Positions 57,816 through 64,000 of a stretch of 64,000 bases of DNA are shown here, in pieces. Where the stretch lies: assembly GCA_020002185.1 (NCBI GenBank), contig CM034533.1:44396880-44460879 (forward strand), read 5' to 3'. A program made the position numbers and the translations under genes. Position 1 is the stretch's first letter; each line of letters begins with the position of its first letter. Under the pieces are notes generated by a model that was given only the letters and a program-made list of their open reading frames with translations, ran no database searches and was not told the origin of the DNA. Source of the DNA: Paraescarpia echinospica (taxonomy: Eukaryota; Annelida; Polychaeta; Sabellida; Siboglinidae).

Positions 57816-59134
57816 TGACGTATTAACTCTCAGTCCCTAACTATAGAATATGATATACGTTTTAAATTGTTACAAGTACACACATGTAACGCGTTCTATT
57901 TCATGCAGATATGCGGTTGTGGGTTCGTAACTACAGGGGCGATAGCGTCGACCAGAAGTAATTTTTTTGACATAACGACGCGTTCATCCGGTGCAAGTGA
58001 CCTTTCCAAAAAAGTGACAGACGACAATTTAATTAAATGCACCTTTGACTTTCTCGATTGCGCCCGATGCGGTAGGTGCGGAAAAAGGTTGTTATTACAT
58101 TTCTAAATCAAGTCAAGCCCCTCGTATGTTATATTGGGAGGTCTGTTTTTACCTCCAGTTGCACGTATCCCTAAAATCCAAGATCGAAGTCTGAGCCGTA
58201 TCTTCAGATCCTGTCGGCTATGACATCACAAGACGAGGGGAAGGGGGTTGTTTGAGATTTTTCGCGATGACACATTTTTGCCACAGTTTCACTCAAATCT
58301 ATGATGCCGTTGGACCTGACATTGAAAAACGGGGGGCGTTGCTTCCTGTTCGTTTTGTTCTAACACATTTCAAAACCAGCGGAACTTTTCTTTCAAGCGG
58401 AACTCCTTAATCTAAGCGGGGGGAGGGTTGGAATGCACCAGTTGCACCCCAGCATACGGTCCTGTAGATCACTACATATATGCAATGAGGAATATCGAAA
58501 TTGTTTTTTAATCCGTGCGCTGGCGCACTGGTACTAACACAACGGGAGAGAATCAGACCAAGTACGAACCATTCCATTTCGCGGTACCCCATTGGCAGCG
58601 CAGATAACCGACTGACATTGACAGCAGCAATACACAATAGCGTCGAATTTGCTAAAAAAATCCATAATAAATAACACGACACTGTCATATTCACACCGCT
58701 GTAACTGCCCTCGACGGCTGGCGGAGTAGAACAAATAATCGTCTACGTCATTGTCCGGTTTGTTGTGCTACCCCGAAACCCCCTCAAATATACTGAGGTG
58801 CCAGGTTATATCGCCTAGAAAGCGATAAATCTGCCGATTTTCATGATGTGATGAGGATCTGATGTCACGAGCCGCGCGCTGCAGTTGCAATGGAGAGTGC
58901 GTGCATGAAAGGGAATCGCTCCATGGCCGAGTAATTTTAGGATACATTTACTTATTGTTTATGCATTTTAACGTAGAATGTTGGTTAGACAGTATAATTG
59001 CATTCAATATTAGTGTAATATCCTGCGTATTATGTTAAACGAATTAAGAACCGCTCTTTTTTTTTATAAATGTTATATGCGGCCTATAGCCACCAGTACT
59101 GGAGTGTATTCGTCAGTGGTATCCGATTAACCAC

Positions 59135-60406
59135 TAAATATAACAGGTTTAACAAGATTTAACAATATTGCCACCCAGATAATTAACTCTAGGTGGCAGG
59201 TGGACAAGGAAGCCCTTTGGCTTATCGAGAGTCCGACCCTTTTATCTATGTGTATCCAGCCCTTCTGAGGTATGTGTCGATTTTATTTTTAAACATATTC
59301 ACGCTACTAGCACCCACACAATCAGCAGATAATCTGTTCCATTCATTTACAGTCCTTTGTGAAAATGAAAACTTTCTTATATCTAATCTACTCTGCTCCT
59401 TTGCTAATGTAACTTCATGTCCTCTAGTCCTTCTATCTTTCTTAATTGAAAAAAATATATTTCTATCAATATTTTCATAACCATTCAATATTTTAAACAC
59501 TTCTATCTGATCTCCTCTCAATCTCCTGGTCTCTAGTGTTGTTAAACCGCATTTTTTTAGGCGTATTTCGTAACTAAGATCCCTCAGTTTTTGTATCATT
59601 TTAGTTGCTCTCCTCTGTACTCTTTCTAGCATATCTATGTCCTTCCTGCGATATGGCCTCCACGCTTGAATACAATATTCTAAATGAGGCCTAACTATTG
59701 TTTTGTACAGCGGTATTATTAGCTCTTTTTCCTTATACGTTATGTTTCGCCTAATTAATCCAAGGATTTGATTTCCCTTTGAAGCTGCAATTCCGCACTG
59801 CTCTGAAACCTTCATATCAGCACTAATGGTTAACCCTAAGTCCTTTTCTTTTACAGTAGTGCTTAGTACAGTACCCCCCATTGTATATTCTACCTCTTCG
59901 TTCCCATGTCCTGTGTGGAGGCATTTATATTTCCCAAAATTGAACAGCATTTGCCACTTTTCAGACCATTTGATCAACCTGTCAAGATCATCTTGTAAAT
60001 GCTGTCTATCTCCATCACTTTTAATCCTTCTAAACACTTTTGTATCATCCGCAAATTTCAACACCTTGCTTGTTATTTCATCATCCAAATCGTTGATATA
60101 TATTAAGAATAATATAGGTCCTAATACTGATCCCTGTGGTACCCCACTCAATACCGATTTCCAGTTTGAAGCCTCCCCATCAACTACTACACGTTGTCTT
60201 CTGTCAATCAGCCATTGTTCTATCCAGTTTATTATACCATTTCCTATGCCATGGGCCTTTAGTTTCAGCAGTAATCTTTGATGTGGTACTTTGTCGAAAG
60301 CTTTTTGAAATCTAAGTAGACGATATCTACTGGTGATCCCTCATCTACCCACTTAGTGATGTCTTCCAAAAAACATAACATATTTGTTAAGCATGACCTC
60401 GCTTTT
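59135..60406 (-). mobile_element. CR1 retrotransposon, 3' portion (right copy)
   Basis: Counterpart of 48840-50115. Here the C run is shorter and the TTT insertion is absent, so one frame (59246-60151, 301 aa) spans GVPQGSVLGPILF, the FADD box and the C-terminus. It still has the lost A near 60310 and the F-box insertion upstream. Confidence 0.9.
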
Positions 60407-61150
60407 GTATTATATAGGCAACGATCAAGTGATTTTTCTATTAGTTAATATCATTTTTCTTACGGTTATACCGTAGAGTCGACCCTATCACCTTTATAGT
60501 AGTTACATGTTCTCATCCTTTGGCGTAGGTTGAACATGACAATATGTTGTAGACTGACCTACCACACAACCTGGTGTATTATTCAAATCTTAACATCCAT
60601 ATGCACACAGAAGATATAAGGGGATAACATAGGATGTCACGCATGGGGCCACACACACGCACGCACGCACGCACGCACGCTCCCACGCGCACTAACGCAC
60701 GCACGCACGCACGCACGCGCCCTACACACACTCACATAATTATATATATATATATACATACATTGTGTGATTATGACATTGCAATACGAACTGTTGTATT
60801 ATTGATCCTTTCATCAATAGTATATAGTATATTACATAAACATCTGTGTGTTTGTGTGTGCGTGCGTGCGTGCGTGTGCAAGTTTTTGTGTCGCACATAG
60901 CACGTAACGCGTGGCAGAAGTGCATTTGCACGCTGTGTAGTTATTACCTAAATAGAATATATTAGTCCGCCGATCCAGTCGGTCGAGAGCTTCGTGAAGA
61001 AGAACCCCATTGTGGGGCAAGCCCAAGTTTTGCAGCTACAGTCGAACACAATGGATTTACCACTAGTAATGCTGATTAGCCAATGATATAAGGCGCTGTC
61101 CAGAGTGCAGCCATTGTGGGGCAAGCCCAAGTTTTGCAGCTACAGTCGAA
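60405..61150 (-). repeat. Captured F-box 3' fragment inside CR1 (right copy)
   Basis: Counterpart of 50114-50859, with the same junctions and the same internal double copy. Confidence 0.9.
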
Positions 61151-62979
61151 TAATATAGGTCCTAATACTGATCCCTGTGGTACCCCACTCAATACCGATT
61201 TCCAGTTTGAAGCCTCCCCATCAACTACTACACGTTGTCTTCTGTCAATCAGCCATTGTTCTATCCAGTTTATTATACCATTTTCTATGCCATGGGCCTT
61301 TAGTTTCAGCAGTAATCTTTGATGTGGTACTTTGTCGAAAGCTTTTTGAAAATCTAAGTAGACGATATCTACTGGTGATCCCTCATCTACCCACTTAGTG
61401 ATGTCTTCCAAAAAACATAACACATTTGTTAAGCATGACCTCGCTTTAAAAAAACCATGTTGAGATGGGTTGATCAAGTTTTGTTTAACAAGAAAATCCA
61501 CCATGTGATCTTTAATTAATCTTTCTAATAATTTGCAAATCACTGATGTTAAACTCACTGGTCTATAGTTCTCTGACTTGTTTCTCGAACCTTTTTTAAA
61601 TAACGGTATAATGTTTGCTTCTTTCCATTCTAAAGGAACCACTCCCTCTTCTAATGACAAATTGAAAACTGTTGCAAGCGGTACGCTAATTTGTTCTACA
61701 ATTTCCAATAGTAGTTTGGGCGGAATCCCATCCACTCCAGGTGATTTATTATCCTTCATAGCCCTTATTTTCTTAGCTACCATTTCTGGGGTTACAATTA
61801 ATTGTCCTAAATAGTCTGAATCTGCCCCCTTGAACTTAGCCTCTGGTACTGGCAGTGAACTAATATCTTCTCTGGTAAACACTGAACTAAAATACTCATT
61901 CAGGTCTTCTGCCATTAAGAATCCCTCTGATATTATATTTCCAGCATTATCTTCTAGAGGACCGACCTTATCTTGAACTTTCTGTTTGCTTCGAACATAT
62001 GCATAACAACTCTTGCTGTCATGTTTTATATTACTAGCTAATTGTTGTTCATAGCTTCTCTTTGAATTTCTAATTTCAGCTGTAGCTTGGTTAAGTGCTT
62101 CTTTATAACTGTTGTAGTCTTCATCATTTCCAGTACATCTATATGACTTCCACATCATTTGTTTATACTTAATTTTTCTAATGGCTTCTTTCGATAAGTG
62201 TTTCTTTTTGGACCGTTTCCCTTGTTTTTTGAAGAGTAAAAATTTGTCGACTATGCACTTAATTTCACTGTTTAATATATTCCAGCATTCTGTTGCTGTC
62301 TTATTTTGCAGTGTGTTATTCCAGTCTATCTTTGCTAAATATTTCCTCATGTCCTTATACCTTCCTTTGTGGAAATTTCTCCTATACTGCTTTTTACTAT
62401 TCCTTTCTGATTTTACTTTGATGGTAAAATGTATCTGGTTGTGATCGCTACTTCCCAGTGGCTCACGTATCTTGACATTGTCAACTAATTCATTCGGTGA
62501 GGACAAAACTATGTCTAACACATTCTCACCCCTGGTTGGTTCTAGCACATGTTGAGAAAGGAAAATATCTTGAACTAACACTAAAAACTTGTGGTCCTCA
62601 CTCCCCATACTCTGAAGAGATTTCCATTGTATATGCCCGTGGTTAAAATCCCCCATAATAATACAGTCCCGTTTTGCTTACTTCCCTTATAGTTACCTGT
62701 AACTATGTTACACCAAACAGCTTCTTCGCAATCTGCTTCTCTTTCTAATTTTATTTCATAAGCCTGGATAGATTCTTTAATATATAAAATAACTTCACCT
62801 CCCTTTCTTCCTATTCTATCTTTTCTAAACATTACATATCCTGTCAATCCCAATTCGGCATCTGATATATCGGTGGTGGTCCAGGATTCGGTTATACCTA
62901 TTATATGAGGGTCAATATCTTCTACCATAATGTTTAGTTCATTTCTTTTGTTTACTATACTCCTTGCATTTAAACACAC
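61076..62979 (-). pseudogene. CR1 ORF2 5' part (right copy), broken
   Basis: 61076-62656 carries the endonuclease end, linker and RT N-terminal half, fused to F-box sequence as in the left copy. 62581-62979 carries the endonuclease start in another frame. The break matches a deletion of about 90 bp plus a one-base change near 62670-62710, absent from the left copy. Confidence 0.88.
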
Positions 62980-63337
62980 ACATTTATATCCAGCTTCAGA
63001 AGAGTTTTCCAGACTGTTATTTGCTGATTTATTTGTGCTGTCTTTATCTATGCCTTCATTTTCAGGCTTTTCTGTGAGTCCCCGTGCGAATCTAGTTTAA
63101 ATAGATGCAACCTGTCCCACTGTCAGCAGATCGCAGCAGGTTCTCTGAGAAAACTGCTGCCCCCTTTCCACTAAGATGGAGGCCATCTCTCATGTACATA
63201 TCTTCCCTCCCAACAAAGTATCCCCATAAATATGTGAATCCCACCCCCTCTTCTTCACACATCTGCTGAACTAGTGCGTTGATCGCCATCCTCTTGCAGT
63301 TTCTATACGTTGCCCCCCTTCCTCCCATTACTGGCAA
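61148..63337 (-). mobile_element. CR1 retrotransposon, 5' portion (right copy)
   Basis: It extends past the point where the left contig stops: 63092-63337 encodes RNCKRMAINALVQQMCEEEG, then RDGLHLSGKGAAVFSENLLR, the end of an SGNH-hydrolase ORF1. The D-x-x-HLS-x-G motif holds the catalytic Asp and His of that family. Truncated near 63337, where gypsy sequence starts. Confidence 0.85.
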
Positions 63338-63945
63338 AATTCCTGACGAGGATCAATGTAAGGACAAAGTAGTCTCATTCTACATGGCAATGCCGATCAA
63401 TGTTACTCAAATTCCGGGCTTCGATCCACACACCGAACCATCAACAACGTCGGAAAGATGGCAAAAGTGGTTGTGCAATTTCGAGCGCATGGCGAGTGCA
63501 GTTGGGTGCACTAACGACGAGCAGAAACGGGTTATTCCTGGAAATTTACCTCCACTTCTGGGTAAATCAACAGCAGAGAAACTTGGTGCCCTGAAGTTGG
63601 GAATAAACTTCGTACACAGTGAGAAATTGACTGTTGACAAGATCGTATCCCGGCATAGCCACAGGAATCGGTCGTCTGAAAAATGTAACCGCCAAGCTGC
63701 ACATCGACAAATCGATAACACCTGTCGCTCGTCAACACAGCCGGGTACCCTTCCATCTTAGAGATAAGGTCGCCAAGGAAATAGAGAAACTCGAACGAGA
63801 AGATATTATTGAAAAGGTCCCCTCTTAGAATGGCCAGGTGGGCATTGCGTTTACAGCACTATGATATCAAGCTGGAATACCGACACGGTCAAGATAACCC
63901 TCAACAGAGAATGACAGAGGACATGGTAAACATTGCAAACTATAA
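63338..63945 (+). mobile_element. Gypsy LTR-retrotransposon remnant, internally deleted
   Basis: Gag-like segment 63381-63625 (FDPHTEPSTTSERWQKWLCN, NDEQKR), then an RT N-terminal segment 63640-63828 (LHIDKSITPVARQHSRVPFH, KEIEKLEREDIIEKV), then an RNase H-end segment 63829-63940 (RWALRLQHYDIKLEYRHGQD). Most of pol between these is missing. No LTR seen. Known: this order matches gypsy gag-pol. Confidence 0.85.
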
Positions 63946-64000
63946 GGGAGCGCGGCAAGTGTAGTGCTTGGCACATCCGCCTGGCATGCCAGCGCTCTGA
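63945..64000 (+). repeat. tRNA-derived SINE head, cut by window end
   Basis: GTGTAGTGCTTGGCACATCC, then GCCTGGCATGCCAGCGCTC, matches the head of the SINE at 47155. Confidence 0.7.

Noticed and set aside
63400..63761. Host gene in the last 600 bp
   Set aside because: Segments match gypsy gag, RT and RNase H order with internal deletions.

Overview
The window is eukaryotic, AT-rich, repeat-laden genomic DNA from a metazoan. Genes are split by GT-AG introns, and non-LTR retrotransposons, hAT-like DNA transposons, a gypsy remnant, tRNA-derived repeats, minisatellites and long palindromes are abundant. A ciliary/flagellar axoneme gene, a ZP-domain membrane protein and the retroelement mix fit an aquatic invertebrate (spiralian or invertebrate deuterostome). 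I cannot name the species from sequence alone.

Layout. 1-2690: 3' part of a broken jockey/CR1-group LINE on the + strand, cut by the window edge. 3795-16626 (+): a complete-looking gene for a secreted/membrane protein with signal peptide, Cys-rich EGF-like segments, a ZP domain, a furin-type site and a C-terminal transmembrane helix. Its exon phases chain without a break. Its introns hold four long palindromes and two minisatellites, and each minisatellite ends exactly at the splice acceptor of the next exon. 16627-21290: intergenic, with a 1.5 kb foldback element whose arms carry tRNA-like sequence. 21733-39379 (-): complete 17-exon SPAG16/PF20 orthologue (LisH-like segment, coiled coil, WD40 propeller; 614 aa), with an RFX X-box-like motif just upstream of its ATG. 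Its introns host LINE fragments, two hAT-like MITEs and several tandem repeats. 39800-42243: another foldback-family copy and a hAT transposon with a perfect 8-bp target duplication.

43314-53104 and 54105-63304 are two nearly identical ~9.2-9.3 kb blocks separated by exactly 1000 N. Each contains a 31-bp minisatellite, an F-box protein gene (-), a LINE fragment, a tRNA-like SINE, and a CR1 retrotransposon (-) split by a captured copy of the F-box gene's 3' end. The layout suggests duplicated contig ends (uncollapsed haplotypes) at least as strongly as a real duplication. The window ends in an internally deleted gypsy element and the head of a SINE.

The three host genes are not an operon or pathway: the ZP protein is extracellular/membrane, SPAG16 is a cilium central-apparatus protein, and the F-box protein is a candidate ubiquitin-ligase adaptor. 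The most unusual observations are minisatellites that replicate splice acceptors, and a template-switch-like capture of host gene sequence inside a CR1 element.
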